Below the pieces are notes generated by a model, which was not told the DNA's origin, did not search any database, and saw only the letters and a list, made by a program, of their open reading frames with translations. Positions 33,990 to 44,908 of a DNA stretch of 64,000 nt are shown in pieces. Within the stretch, counting starts at the first letter, position 1. Every line of letters starts with the position of its first letter. The position numbers and the translations under genes were made by a program. Origin of the DNA: Acanthosepion lycidas (lineage: Eukaryota; Mollusca; Cephalopoda; Sepiida; Sepiidae); assembly GCA_963932145.1 (NCBI GenBank), contig OZ010605.1, positions 30,155,813 through 30,219,812 of the forward strand, given 5' to 3'.

Positions 33990-35870
33990 TTAGCTTAAGT
34001 GCCCTATGAAGGGATGGGTGAACAAAAAGAAGGACCTCCCTTTACATTGCTTTGATTCATCTAAATTTTCTTCGAGAAGAACGGCAGCTGGGGGCACAAC
34101 TTTCAAGGACGCCTTTGCCTCCTCTATCATGCCCCAAATCTCCCGAGTACCCGGGCCAGTTCTAACGACGGTCAGCAGAGTTCGGGCCTTCTTAAAATTT
34201 CCCGGCACCTCTACATCAACACCATTGATGTGCCGGAAATTCCACAACATTTTTAAGGGCTTCGGGTTTTTTGTTTGCCCGAAGACTCTTTCTGCCTGTT
34301 CCCGGGATACGCGGCAGACGTTTTCCCCTGGGAGATATGGTGGTTTAATTTTCTTTTCTTTTTTCCGTAGCAACTTGTGATTCTGGGCTTCTGAATCTTT
34401 TCTTCTGTGGAGACTGAATGGGTGTTGAAATGGGTGTGACTTTGGGTGTAGAGGAGGGTGTCATGCCAGAAGGCGTCCTCACAGGAGAAGGTTTTGATGA
34501 ATAAAAAGTTTTAGTCGGTGAGTTTGACAGAGATTTTGGTGTAGGTGTTTTAGTAAAAGTGTTTTTATTTGATGAAGGGGAAGACGGAGCAGAGGATAGG
34601 GGACCCGGTGCCCCCAGCGATTTTTTATTTTTACCCTGCTTAGACTCCAGCTTTTCTTTTAATTTTTTAAGATCCAGTATTTTTTGCCAGCTTGGCTCAT
34701 TTAATTTTGCGGTTTCAGTTTCATTTTTTTCATAAGACGCCGAGGCGTCGCCCTCAGAGCTGGTAGAGGGAATGGGGCTGTAGGTGCTATTGTCCCTGTG
34801 GTCATGATGGGACTTAGGCCCCGCTGTTTGGGTCTTCCCTTTGCCTCTAACTACGAGGCGCCATCCCCCCTCATCCTTCTCCTTATCCACACTTGTGGAA
34901 GGCGTCGGGCAATGTGGGTACGGACCTAACCGAGGGATTTTCCGCACCGGTCCGCCTCGCAGCTAGGCCCACTACAGGCGCCGCGGATTTTACCTTCTCG
35001 GCCAAAGGGGGATTTTGGTTGCCTGCGACCGGAACTCCAGAGGCCTTCTTCCTTGGGCAGGAGGAGGAAACGTGACCAATCTCTCCACACCTCCAGCAAG
35101 TAGGTTTCCTACCGGTTACAATGACCGGCATTTTCCGGTCGCCTAACTCCAAACAGTTGGGGACGGACTTGAAGGCCTTCTGATCTAACATTATATCAAA
35201 AGTCCATCCCCCGTTCAAATTATCGGAGCGAGCCCTTAAAATTTGGCCGAACTGCATAAAAAATGTAGCCAGGTGCTCTCCCGAAATTTGAGGAGGGACC
35301 TCCGACCCTCATATTCCGTTCTTAGAATCAGGTCCTTTGTAATGAGCTCTTTTTTTGCCATTGCCAGGCAATCTTCTGGCGTGGGCAGCAGAATGTCCCA
35401 CATGAAGAACCCAGTACCCTTAATGAGTCTTTGGGGTTTTATCCCCAGGGACAAAAGTGATTTAATCACTATGTCTTTCGTGGAAAGACAAATTTTGCGA
35501 GTTCGCTTGTCCACCACGAAAACCAACACCATTCTCTTTGAGAACATATTGAGCTCTTGGACATCTTCGACAAGCCCATCTTTATTTACAAGATGGGCAT
35601 AACCTTTCGCCTTTTCCAAGAAATCCGCCATGTTCACTATGCAACTTGGGTGTGTGTGTGGGGGGGGGGCTCGGATGTCTTAGCCTGTGCCTCCTTCGGC
35701 ACCTCATCATTTTGGCTGGTCTCTCCTTTTTTTGTGCTACTAGCACGTTCTAAATTTGGAGCAGCATTTGCCCGCTTCTTCGCGGATTTTACTTTATCCG
35801 GCGGGTCAGCTTTAGCAGCGGCCCCGAAAAGGTCTTTCTTAACACCTGACCGACTGGCTTCTTCGGCCAT
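33990..35870 (-). pseudogene. Tx1-like LINE ORF1 (nucleic-acid-binding protein)
   Basis: ATG at 35870 opens a charged N-terminus (Lys/Ala rich). A frameshift at the nine-G run near 35665 is followed by a 133-codon stretch (DFLEKAKGYAHLV..., MWDILLPTPEDCLAMAKKEL), then another shift near 35245. Next comes a CCHC zinc knuckle CWRCGEIGHVSSSC (about 35090-35045), then a Ser/Thr/Pro/Lys-rich tail. The last part (34373-33990) reads in a further frame. A single knuckle with basic low-complexity sequence is usual for ORF1 of this group, which binds the element RNA. It lies upstream of ORF2 on the same strand with a gap of about 140 bp. Confidence 0.8.
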
Positions 35871-36896
35871 ATTGATTAAACGTGGAGTCTTGTCTACGGG
35901 TCTCTAAATTTATGTCCAAATTTGGGGAAAGGAGTTAAGAGAAGGTAACACACACACACACAAAAAAAAAAGAAAAAAGGAAATTAAACAAAATTAAAGA
36001 AAATCCTGGATACACCAGTAAATTAAAAAAGCAAAGACAATAAACTTTTAAAAATGAATGAACTGGGAAAACTAAAAGAACAATAAAAGACAAACTAAAT
36101 CAATAGAAATAAATAAATAGACAGGTAAGAAAAAATAAAAATGGCACCCAAAGGCTGCCGAAAATAAAAGAAAAAACAAAAACAGAAACTCCTCTCTTTT
36201 TTTTTTTATTTCAAAAATTCGATTAAAATGTACAAGAAAGAAAAAGAAAAGAAAAAGTCTGGTTTGCAACGAAAAAAAATAATGGTTTGCGGCCGAAGCC
36301 GCTAAAGAAAATAAATTAAAAGCAAAAGCCAAACAAACTAGTCAAACCAAAAAAGATTGCGACCGAAGTCGCTAATTAGAAAAAATAAAAAAGAAGGAGG
36401 ATATAAAATAAAAAGGAAATAAAAACAAAACTTTCTTTTTCTTTTTTCTTAAAAAGTACTAAATATTTTCAAAATGAAGACTGAAAAGAAATAAACAGAA
36501 AAAAAAGCAGTCGTCCGGTAAGACTTTGTCAAACCGGACTAAAATAAAAATAAAATAAGAGGGCCGAAGCCCAGAAAAAAAAAAATAAAACAAACAAAAG
36601 AAATGGAAAAAAATAAAATAAAAGATAAAACTTAAGCAATAACTTAACAGAAAAGACTTGGTGCGCCGAATAATGTTCGTCACTTAAGAAAGTTCGTGAA
36701 GCACCCGAAGCAAATCCTCGTCGGTCAAACAAGCTCGTCACACCGCAAAACAAAGAAACACAATTACAAATAATCCACTGACTGGTCAGAAAAAAGTCAG
36801 AAAAAGACTTTGGGCTGAACTCCCTGCTTCCTTTTGAGGCGCAGTATTTATTACGTATGGAATAGTCCATTATTTTATTATGGGTAAGGTCCCGTA

Positions 36897-36900
<4 letters not shown>
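35871..36900 (-). promoter_or_regulatory. 5' leader of the Tx1-like LINE with UUCG-loop hairpins
   Basis: About 1 kb of A-rich (plus) or T-rich (minus, sense) sequence upstream of ORF1. On the sense strand three short hairpins share a TTCG loop closed by C-G but differ in stem: GCGGC/GCCGC (36289-36302), GCGAC/GTCGC (36359-36372) and GGGC/GCCC (36561-36572). A fourth inverted repeat GTCCGGT/ACCGGAC lies at about 36513-36539. In RNA, C(UUCG)G is an exceptionally stable tetraloop. The element's 5' boundary is inferred to lie near the (TA)n tract at 36902. Confidence 0.55.

Positions 36901-36902
<2 letters not shown>

Positions 36903-36941
<39 letters not shown>
36903..36941. repeat. (TA)n microsatellite, left flank of Tc1 element
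   Basis: TA run directly joined to the left terminus of the transposon; the matching right flank is 38446-38492. Confidence 0.95.
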
Positions 36942-36944
<3 letters not shown>

Positions 36945-38441
36945 GGGGCCGACACTATTTTGGGGACACTTTGAAAAGTTTGCTTGAAGGTGCTTTTTGC
37001 TGCCGACAGCTTTTGTGTTGATGAGTAGGTAGTTCAGCAGTAACTGTCCATTAATGGTATGAACATTGATTGATGGGTTTGTCTTTGGTTTCATGTTTTC
37101 TTTATTTTTACTTCAGCTTAGGCGACACTATTTTTCGGACATGACACAAATTCCGGGTTTTTTAATGATTTAGTCGTCGAATGTCTACAATATGCAAATT
37201 TTCTGCAGGTAAATTGTACCCTGACCATTATATTTGAGTATCTTTACCATTCACTGCGAAAACGTATTAAAATCCTGAAGAAGAATGCATTCAAAAGAAG
37301 TCATCAGTTTGGTCCAAAAGAAGAGAGAAGACGGACTCAGCATCCGAAAGATCGCCGCTGAGATGAAGCTACCCAAGTCAGCAGTTGAATACATGCTAAG
37401 TACAGACTATGAGCAGAAGAAGAAGTAGAGAGGATGGAAAAAAACAATTTCCAAGAGAACAGAAAGAAGAATGAAGAGGGGTGTTACGAGGTTTTTATCT
37501 GGAGAAAAGGTGACAGCGAAGAAAGTAAAGGAGAAGTGTGAACTTGACGTCAGTGTTCGAACTGTACAAAGAAAGCTACACGAAATTGGACTTAAGTATG
37601 CTAAAATCAAGAAAAGAATTACACTAACGAGAAAACACAATGAGGCAAGGCTGGGAAGCGCCAAAAGATGGATAACAAACCATGTCGACTTCAAGAAAGT
37701 GATATTTACTGATGAAAAACGTTTTAAGTTCGATGGACCTGACGGGTGGTGTACATGGTCGAGAAAAGGTGAACCTGTTATTCTCAACAAGAGACAGATG
37801 GGAGGAGGAGGAGTCATGGTTGGCGGTATGGTATTTCCGAATGGAAACTTGTGGCTCGAGTGGTTAAAAGGACGTCAAAATAGCTTGAGCTACAGAGAAC
37901 TTTTGGAAAAGAGAGCCCTACCACTCATAGAAAAAGCAAGATAACTCCAGAAGCCATGTGGCCAAATCAGTGAAAAATTGTGTGAAGCAAATATAATTAT
38001 TCTGGAATGGCCTGCAAGAAGTCCAGACTTAAATTTAGTTGAAAACACATGGGAAATGTTTGCAGAGCTTGTTTACGACCAGCAGGAATAACCAGAGAGG
38101 CTGAACTGTGGCAGCGCATACAAGATGCTAAAAATAGACTGCTAGAAATACGAAGAGACGTTATTATCAATATGTACGAACATTATGAAGATAGACTGAT
38201 AGAAGTCATTGAAAAAAAGGGTGCTGATATAAACTATTAGCATTTTTTCTGCAATGTCCGAAAAATACTGTCGCCTGTGTAATGTGAAAATATGTAAAAA
38301 AATAAAATACTTTTAATTTGAATTCTGCTTTTCCATTTGTAGTATTGACACAGTTTTTAAATGTTACTGCCATTACACTAAAACAGTACAGACTACCTAA
38401 AACTTGAAGAAAATAAAGTGTCTGAAATATAGTGTCGGCCC

Positions 38442-38445
<4 letters not shown>
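36942..38445 (+). mobile_element. Tc1-family transposon with IR/DR ends
   Basis: Outer ends are TA|CAGGGGGCCGACACTATTTT and, reversed, TA|CAGAGGGCCGACACTATATT. Each side has a second inner copy: left 37121 GGCGACACTATTTTTCGGAC, right (reversed) 38275 GGCGACAGTATTTTTCGGAC. Outer and inner repeats are 174 bp apart on the left and 165 bp on the right. Two directly repeated binding-site-like motifs in each inverted terminus are the IR/DR plan known from Sleeping Beauty-type elements. The TA target and the (TA)n flanks fit Tc1/mariner insertion. Length is 1504 bp, close to intact members. Confidence 0.85.
37285..38240 (+). pseudogene. Tc1-family transposase, disrupted
   Basis: ATG at 37285 begins HSKEVISLVQKKREDGLSIR then KIAAEMKLPKSAVEY, a paired-like helix-turn-helix. 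An in-frame TAG is codon 48; the same frame then continues to 37944. It carries a second DNA-binding segment (VKEKCELDVSVRTVQRKL), the first catalytic Asp in VIFTDEKRFKFDGPDG, and GGGGVMVGGMVF. Near 37930 the frame shifts; the QDN motif with the second Asp is out of frame. WPARSPDLNLVENTWEMF (third acidic residue Glu) is again in another frame, and the tail INMYEHYEDRLIEVIEKKG ends at 38240. One stop and at least two or three shifts make it inactive, though all catalytic residues can still be located. Confidence 0.85.

Positions 38446-38492
<47 letters not shown>
38446..38492. repeat. (TA)n microsatellite, right flank of Tc1 element
   Basis: TA run continuing from the right terminus of the transposon. 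Confidence 0.95.
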
Positions 38493-38495
<3 letters not shown>

Positions 38496-38699
38496 TGTGT
38501 GAGAGAGAGAAAATATACTTTAAAGTTATGGTTTGTTTATGTAAAAGTGCTAAATATCGGAGCCATAGTGTAAGTAAATATACGAATGGACACTGAAGTC
38601 AGTATAGAGTGGCAATAGTATTTCATGTTTAAAACGCAATCTCCAGGCTATTATCGTCTTCTTTGACTAATTTATCGTTACAGTAATTTCGAGTGGGAT
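38493..38699. repeat. Stretch with a motif repeated at 39487
   Basis: TATTATCGTCTTCTTTGACT plus AATTTATCGTTACAGTAATT at 38649-38690 recurs with few changes at 39487-39527, on the other side of the SINE. Confidence 0.5.
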
Positions 38700-39010
38700 G
38701 TCCGGTATGGCGTAATGGATAAGAGAAAATGAAGGGAAAGACGGGGCAGAGGATAGGGGGCCCGGTGCCCCCAGCGATTTTTATTTTTACCCCGCAAAGA
38801 GAAATCGGAGAGCCGTGTTTGAATTCCAGTCCGGTCCGTTACATTACGCGCAAATAACCTTGGGATAGGTATGAATCCTTCCCTTTTCTCTCTGCCCTAT
38901 CTATGGGTTAATTCGTAAGACTTTATCATTAAACCAGGACAGACTGGTCTTATAGCCTTAGTTGGCGACCAGTTTACCGCATGAATAATGGCAGTCCACT
39001 TTCTAAATTT
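38700..39010 (+). mobile_element. SINE interrupted by a piece of Tx1 LINE ORF1
   Basis: The head GGTATGGCGTAATGGATAAG (A-box region) and the downstream AAATCGGAGAGCCGTGTTTG then AATTCCAGTCCGGT (B-box region) belong to the SINE. So do AGGTATGAATCC and TATGGGTTAATTCGTAAGA further on. Between A and B boxes, where other copies have about 15 bp, lie about 75 bp. Of these 38729-38795 match 34572-34637 of the LINE ORF1 with roughly five differences (GGATAGGGGGCCCGGTGCCC, CCAGCGATTTTTATTTTTAC). Confidence 0.8.
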
Positions 39011-39639
39011 TCTACCTAGTCAGTCATAAATCGAAAGAGACATGATCACCCAAGCGAATATCATGTATGACAACTGACTGAATTTCTAGTATTTTTTAAA
39101 CTATCTGTCCCTGTTGGGTCTATCAAATGGCCTGAAGTCTACATTCAAGCATGCAATAGACTAGTGACTTGTGTCCACTGTTATATTCATCTATATATAT
39201 ATGTGTGTGTGTGTGTGTACTTACTGTATAGATACCAAATAACTAATCTAGGTTACAACAAGGCCAATTGGTTCGGATATGCAAGAGTGAAATATGTAGT
39301 AAGACAAGAGTAAAACTTTAATTTTGATGGCTTATTGAAAAAGAACCCGTAGCCCTCGATGTCACTTAATTGTTTCAGACAATTAAGTTAAAAGATAGAA
39401 ACGAGTAAGAAACGAAAATTAATTGGCTTGAAACACAAGTTTTAATTAATCACTTTCATCGAGTAGACATCAAGTGCGTACAAGTTTATTATTTTCTTCT
39501 TTGACTATTTTATCGTTAGATTAATTTCCAGAGAAGGGCCCACTGGGTTTAATTTCGGATTTCTATCTGTCCCCGATGGGTTTTTTAAATTGTAGAGAAA
39601 TAATCCTTGGACCGAGAAAAAGAAATAAATCAGTAAATA
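39011..39639. other. Unannotated stretch with diverged duplication
   Basis: CTATCTGTCCCTGTTGGGT (39103) and CTATCTGTCCCCGATGGGT (39565) are repeated, as is the motif noted at 38649. A short TA/TG tract lies at 39193-39219. No coding family. Confidence 0.4.
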
Positions 39640-40281
39640 AATAAAACTGACGAAAATAAGTGTGTTTTTATTATTTAATTTGGGTTTTTTTTGGGGGTGT
39701 TTTTTTTTTTTTTTTTTTTTTTATTTATCTGACTTTCTTCTTGGTTCCTCTTTTTTTTTGTTATCCTAAACTTTCTTTTTCACATTGCTCTGGTACCTCT
39801 CTCTCTCTCTCTCTCTATCTCTTTCTCTCTCTCTCTCTCTCTCTCTCACTCACTCACACTGAGTATCATTCTTTTTTGTTCTTCCTCTAGTTTTCAATCC
39901 CACATAATTTTCTGCCTTTTTCGTTCATACCATGTCTCTCTCACAATCTCTTTCTCACTTCCTCCTTTTGCGTCGTCAATTTACAGTTTCTCCCTTTTCA
40001 TCTTCAATACAATTACAGTGATTCCCATTTTCTCTCTTTCAAATTCTATATTTTCTCTCTCTATCTTTCCCTCTTTCTCTCTCATACCATTAACCAGCTC
40101 CCTTTCTCTCCCTCTCTCTTCCCCTCCACTCTGCTCTCTATCGACCTCTCCACTCTCTTTTCCACCCTCTCCTTACTACTCTGATAATATTTCTTCTTTC
40201 TTTTCTACACTTGGTTTTATCTCTATATTTTTTCTGTTTATCTCTCCACATTGATATTTCATTACTTTTCTCTTTTCACAT

Positions 40282-40325
<44 letters not shown>

Positions 40326-40520
40326 TACCTTTATTCTCACTCTTTCTTTCTCATTCTATCTATTTGTCTTTCTCTCTCTTCCTTTCTCTTTCTATCTTTC
40401 TTTCTCGCCTAACTTCTTTCTATCTTTCTTCCTGTCTCCTCTCTCTCTCTTTGGTTCTATCCCTCTTTCTCTTTTTGACTATCTCCCTTCCAATGCATTT
40501 CACTCTTTCTTTTAAGTAAA
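39640..40520. repeat. Poly-T and (TC)/(TTTC)-rich polypyrimidine block
   Basis: A 23-T run (about 39700-39722), CT runs (39799-39848) and a TTTC run (40283-40326) lie in a mostly pyrimidine plus strand. All Phe/Leu/Ser frames here are composition artefacts. Confidence 0.85.
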
Positions 40521-40821
40521 ATAATAGGCAGTGAGGATCTTCATTTTCTGGTGGAAGTATTTCGAAAGATCTGTAAAATATCTGGCGAGATACGGTAAAC
40601 AATGTGTGCATAATTATGAGGCGTTTTTGTAAGCGGGTTATTTTTTTAATAAAAGATTGCTGTTTTGTTTACTTTTTTTAATAAAATTTTATTTTATTTT
40701 CAGGTTATAAAAATCCATGTCGATAATTTTTTCTTTTTTTTTTTTTTTGTTATTGAATTGAATTGGGATGTTTCTTTTTTCATAAATATTGTTTAAAAAC
40801 GCTTGATAATTGTGCACCAAC

Positions 40822-40864
<43 letters not shown>
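40521..40864. mobile_element. Isolated mariner-like terminus at a (TA)n tract
   Basis: ATTGTGCACCAACCCAATAT ends at about 40830; reversed it reads TTGGGTTGGTGCACAAT, near the mariner end TTAGGTTGGTGCAAAA. It passes straight into (TA)n (40827-40864). No second end or transposase was found in the AT-rich sequence to the left. Confidence 0.4.
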
Positions 40865-40869
<5 letters not shown>

Positions 40870-41069
40870 TTTATTTAAAAATATGATTCCATCGCTACAT
40901 AAGAGCTCTCATGTTTCAAAACAAGAGCCGAAAACTTCAATATAATTATTTGAATTAAATTGAATTAAAGTACCAAGCTCTGTTCCATCTTCAAGCTAAA
41001 TGTTTTTTGGAATAACTAATTCCTGAAATTTACGCGTTTTATAAGCATATTCATTATCAAAATTAAAAT

Positions 41070-41072
<3 letters not shown>

Positions 41073-41110
<38 letters not shown>
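41073..41110. repeat. (TA)n microsatellite
   Basis: TA run bordering the inverted-repeat element to its right. Confidence 0.95.
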
Positions 41111-41121
<11 letters not shown>

Positions 41122-41520
41122 TATTTACATTATACATTGTCCTCATCTTTGTCGCCATATTTATTCCAACGTTTCGGCTGTTGTACGCTCCTGCCTTCTT
41201 CAGGTAGTTGAAATGTCGAACTGAACCCTTTATTTCCTCAAAGACACATGGCACAGTGGATAAAGGCGTTGGTTAGATCCAGTGACAGAATTCAAAGAGT
41301 ATGAGTTCAATACCTGTTTAAGGCAGTGGAGAACTTGGAGAGGGGAATTAACAGGACATCCATTAAACATAGAATTAGAACAGTCTATCCCATTGAGCGA
41401 AATAAAGGGTTCAGTTCAACATTCCAACCACCTGAAGAAGGCCGGAGCGTATAACGGCTGAAACGTTGTAATAATTATGGCGACAAAGATGAGGACAATA
41501 GTGTAATGCAAATAGTGTAT
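41111..41520. repeat. Inverted-repeat element with hammerhead-like arms and a tRNA-like insert
   Basis: The arms, at about 41120-41220 (minus) and 41425-41515 (plus), share CCTGAAGAAGGC, a CGTAnAACnGC segment, GAAACGTTG and TATGGCGACAAAGATGAGGA followed by CAAT. They match the arms at 3545-3800. Between them, 41240-41345 has a tRNA-like plus-strand piece (GCACAGTGGATAAAGGCG, then GAGTTCAATACC). (TA)n and (GA)n tracts follow at 41539-41625. Confidence 0.6.
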
Positions 41521-41536
41521 ATAATACCTCATCTCA

Positions 41537-41591
<55 letters not shown>

Positions 41592-41734
41592 TAGGGAGAG
41601 AGAGAGAGAGAGAGAGATAGAAAAAGAGAGAGGGGAGAGAAAATATGATTTTGAAAAAAACTATTATTTATATGTATTTATATGTATTTATATGTGATAT
41701 TTATAATACATGCATTTTTACAGAGAAATATTAA

Positions 41735-42820
41735 AATGTATTGACGGTCATTCTCAACGGATTCTCCCCCAGCTCCTATCCCACGAACGCAGGTGTACCC
41801 CAAGGCACAATCCTAGGCCCTACTCTTCTTCATCAACGATCTTCCTGACGTCATAGGTTCCCAAATAGGCGTCTACGCGGATGACAATACTATTTACTCC
41901 TGCCTCAAAAACAAATCTAGTGTCGCTGACAAAAATAACCTGTCCCTCTGTCCCGATAAGGACCTCTAATCGGTTGTGAACTGGGGCAGGAATTGGCTAG
42001 TTAACTTTAATGCCTAAAAAAAACTGCTCCCTATTACTCACCACAGAGAACCATCCCTGCCCCCCATTAGAATGTCTGATGCTCAACTCCACAAGAGCAC
42101 CTCTTTGCGACTGCTCGGTCTCACAATATCTGCTGACCTGAGAATGAACGAATATATTGAATCAATAGCTTCGTCCACCGCAAGGTAAGTTGGCTTTCTG
42201 TGCCGTGCCAGGAAATTTTTTCTCGCCGGAGTCGATCATTCAAATCTACAAATCAACCATTCGCCATTGCATGGAATATTGCTGCCATATATGGTCTGGA
42301 GCCCCTTCTGTTTGTCTCAAGGTTCTTGATAATATCCAGAGAGGTATATGCAATGTAAATGGCCCTGATCTGGTATCTCGTCCGCGGTCGCTCTCTCACA
42401 GACATGCCGTCTCCTCCCTCTGTCTTTTTAAAAAATACTTTCATGGTAACTGCTCAGATGAGCTGCCTTCACTGGTTCCCAGACTTCATGAATTTAAGCG
42501 TTCTACTAGGCTGGCATCTCGCTCTCACTTATTCACTGTTGAAACTCTTAAATATAGCCGTCTCTTCTACTCAAATAGCTTCATGTCTCGCACCTCTCGC
42601 CTGTGGAAATCCCTTCCCTATTCCTGTTTCCCTGATAGCTATAATCTCCAAGTATTCAAATAATGTCAATCGACGTCTCCAGATGCCTTGATCTATCCCC
42701 TATCCTTCTCTTGATCCTTTCCTCTATCACTCCTCTTTGTTCTCGCTCCAACTCTCTGTAACTCCGTGGGTGCTAGTGGCTTCCCGCCTTGCTTGGGGTT
42801 TAACGCTCAAAAAAATGTGG
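41735..42820 (+). pseudogene. jockey/L2-like LINE: RT palm to 3' end
   Basis: This is the best copy of the recurrent family. In order it has NAGVPQGTILGPTL, DLPDVIGSQIGVYADD (motif C, TAC GCG GAT GAC at 41874-41885, intact), LLGLTISADLRMNEYIESIA and FFSPESIIQIYKSTIRHCME. Then follow IWSGAPSVCLKVLD, LHEFKRSTRLASRSHLFTVE and MSRTSRLWKSLPYSCFP, ending at 42663. The last 157 codons (42190-42663) are in one frame; the upstream part has shifts and stops. The 3' terminus is CCTTGCTTGGGGTTTAACGC. The endonuclease and first RT motifs are lost by 5' truncation. A Penelope-like element starts within a few bases of its 3' end. Confidence 0.85.
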
Positions 42821-42825
42821 GTCTT

Positions 42826-42917
42826 CGAAAAAAACTGTTTTACTTTAACCGATTTCGCTTTTAACTTTTCAAAAAGTTTGAAAATGTTTATATTCCCATG
42901 TGTCGACGATTATGACT
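42826..42917 (+). repeat. Left inverted terminal repeat of the Penelope-like element
   Basis: Starts GAAAAAAACTGTTTTACTTT and contains AATGTTTATATTCCCATGTG and CGATTATGAC. The reverse complement of 44604-44695 reads GTTTTACTTTAACCAGTTTC...AATGTTTATATTCCCACGTG...CGCTTATGAC, about 80-85% identical by eye. Confidence 0.85.
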
Positions 42918-44603
42918 TGAAAAACAAGCGATCTTTATGGACTACTAAATGTACACAAAAATAAGCCCATCAACGAAGCATGCGATATAAACAAAAGCTG
43001 ATTGTATGAATTCATCCGCACCAACCAACTTAAAGCTAAGACCTATCATACCAGGCCTAATTTGCGCGACACACCGCCTAAGCAATTTCATAGAAATCCT
43101 GTTGAAACATCTGAAACATGTTTGAAGCTTCATGTGAGACGAACTAGATTTTCTCAACCGTCTACCAAACGAGGTAAACCATAATACTTATATAGTCTCA
43201 ATGGATGTTATGAACCTATGTAGCAACATCGCACACGACTACGGAACAAAGGCTATTAAATACTGGCTAGAAAATCCCCTTATGAGCTAGCAAACCATAT
43301 CAATAGAAATTTCACTATAGAAACCATTGAATTCATCTTATGAAACAATTATTTCATGTTCATTGAAACACTCTACCAACAAAGAACAGCCATGGTGACA
43401 AATCTTTCACCAACATATGCTAACTTGGTCACGGGATACCATGAACAAAAATCTAGGAAAGTGCCTCAGAAATCAATCAGAATAGTTTCAGCTACTATAT
43501 AAAAAAACTAGAAAACATATCTAGATGATTGTTTCATTCTGCAGAATGAAAATCTTGATAAACTAAGGATAATCCAAACATCCATTAATAATATAAAGCT
43601 TAGCATCCAATTTACTATGGAGTACAGCAATAAAAAAAAACTTACCTTTTAGACATATTGATTACAACACAAACACAAAACTTGAAATCGACATATATTT
43701 CAAACCTACTGACTCTCCTTTTTATATCTTTCCATCGGAATCACAGTTGTACCAACATTTCACTCAACTACCCAAGCGAATCTGTACAATAGTCTCAAGC
43801 ACAACAAGATACCGCAGAGTAGAAGAGAAAGAAAAATAATCAAGAGAAAAGATTAATTAGCAACAGCATTGAAAAAGCAAAACAAAATTAATATCCACGC
43901 AGACCGAGAAACAAAAAGCAAAAAATGATCATACCTTATGTCTCAACTTTCAACCCGAAAAACACAGAAATCTACACACACACATGCAACTAAATCTGCC
44001 AGTATTATTAAAGAACAAACAAAGGAAAAACTATGAAAAAAGTACCCAATCATAAAAAGTAAGCATCAACCAAAATCACTAAAAAAAAGTTAATAACGAG
44101 TGTAAAATTGCAGAACACAATTAAAGAGCCCCAGATGAAAACATGCAAGTGACCCCATTCCGGAGTGGGCAGCTACCTATTAAAAGGCCACAAATTTACT
44201 TTCAAAGATGGATCCAAATTCAACATTAAAAATGATTTCTTATGTAACTCAGAGAATTCAATATACGCAATAAAATGCGAATGTTGCCACGAACTTTGGT
44301 CAAAACGGCTAGATACTCCGACAATGGATGACCAATAAATGAGGGATACTCACACCAGAAACATACCCCTTAGCCAACATATCGAGGAATGCGGAGAATG
44401 AAATCTGCCAAATTTTAATATCTTTCCATCCTACCAATGTGATTGCAAAACCCCCGAAAAGCGTATAAATAAACATGTTTTATCACCAAGTTTAAACCAA
44501 TACACAATTCATTGCGTAAACGAAAGATCCTATTCTATCATATTTTCCTTATCATAAGCGACATATAAAACCAGTTATGACTTTTGATTATTTTATTTGT
44601 TCT

Positions 44604-44695
44604 AGTCATAAGCGTCAACACGTGGGAATATAAACATTTGCAAACCTTTTGAAATACTAAGAGCGAAACTGGTTAAAGTAAAACATTTTTTTCTG
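44604..44695 (-). repeat. Right inverted terminal repeat of the Penelope-like element
   Basis: Mirror partner of 42826-42917. Terminal repeats in direct or inverted orientation are known for Penelope-like elements; here they are inverted. Confidence 0.85.
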
Positions 44696-44865
44696 AAAAA
44701 GTCCCTGTAAGTAAAACACTATTAATTTTAATATTTCTTTGCAGAAATACATGTATTATATATATATTACATGTAAATACACACAAATATTAGGTGTTTT
44801 TCTAAGTCTTATTTTCTCTATACAGCAAGCTTTTGTACAGACTTTTTTTAACAATTTAACTTTTT

Positions 44866-44908
<43 letters not shown>

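Larger units (their letters stand above)
42826..44695 (+). pseudogene. Penelope-like element: RT and GIY-YIG-like endonuclease
   Basis: Broken plus frames encode a Penelope-type RT. Motifs in order are RPIISGLNC, LPNEVNHNTYIVSMDVMNLC, IKYWLENP, SPTYANLV (usually A.PTYANL) and YLDDCFILQ (TAT CTA GAT GAT at 43518-43529, intact), then IQFTMEYS and LLDILI. Near 44195-44330 come FTFKDGSKFNIKNDFLC and IYAIKCECC, corresponding to the start of the C-terminal GIY-YIG-type domain of these elements, though the later catalytic residues are not convincing. Stops and shifts are numerous. Inverted repeats of about 92 bp close both ends (42826-42917 and 44604-44695). Confidence 0.85.

Noticed and set aside
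39660..40519. Leu/Ser/Phe-rich plus-strand frames as genes
   Set aside because: They are translations of polypyrimidine microsatellite DNA.
44707..44745. Mini-intron (GTAAGT...TTTCTTTGCAG)
   Set aside because: About 40 bp is too short for an animal intron and no coding frame flanks it.
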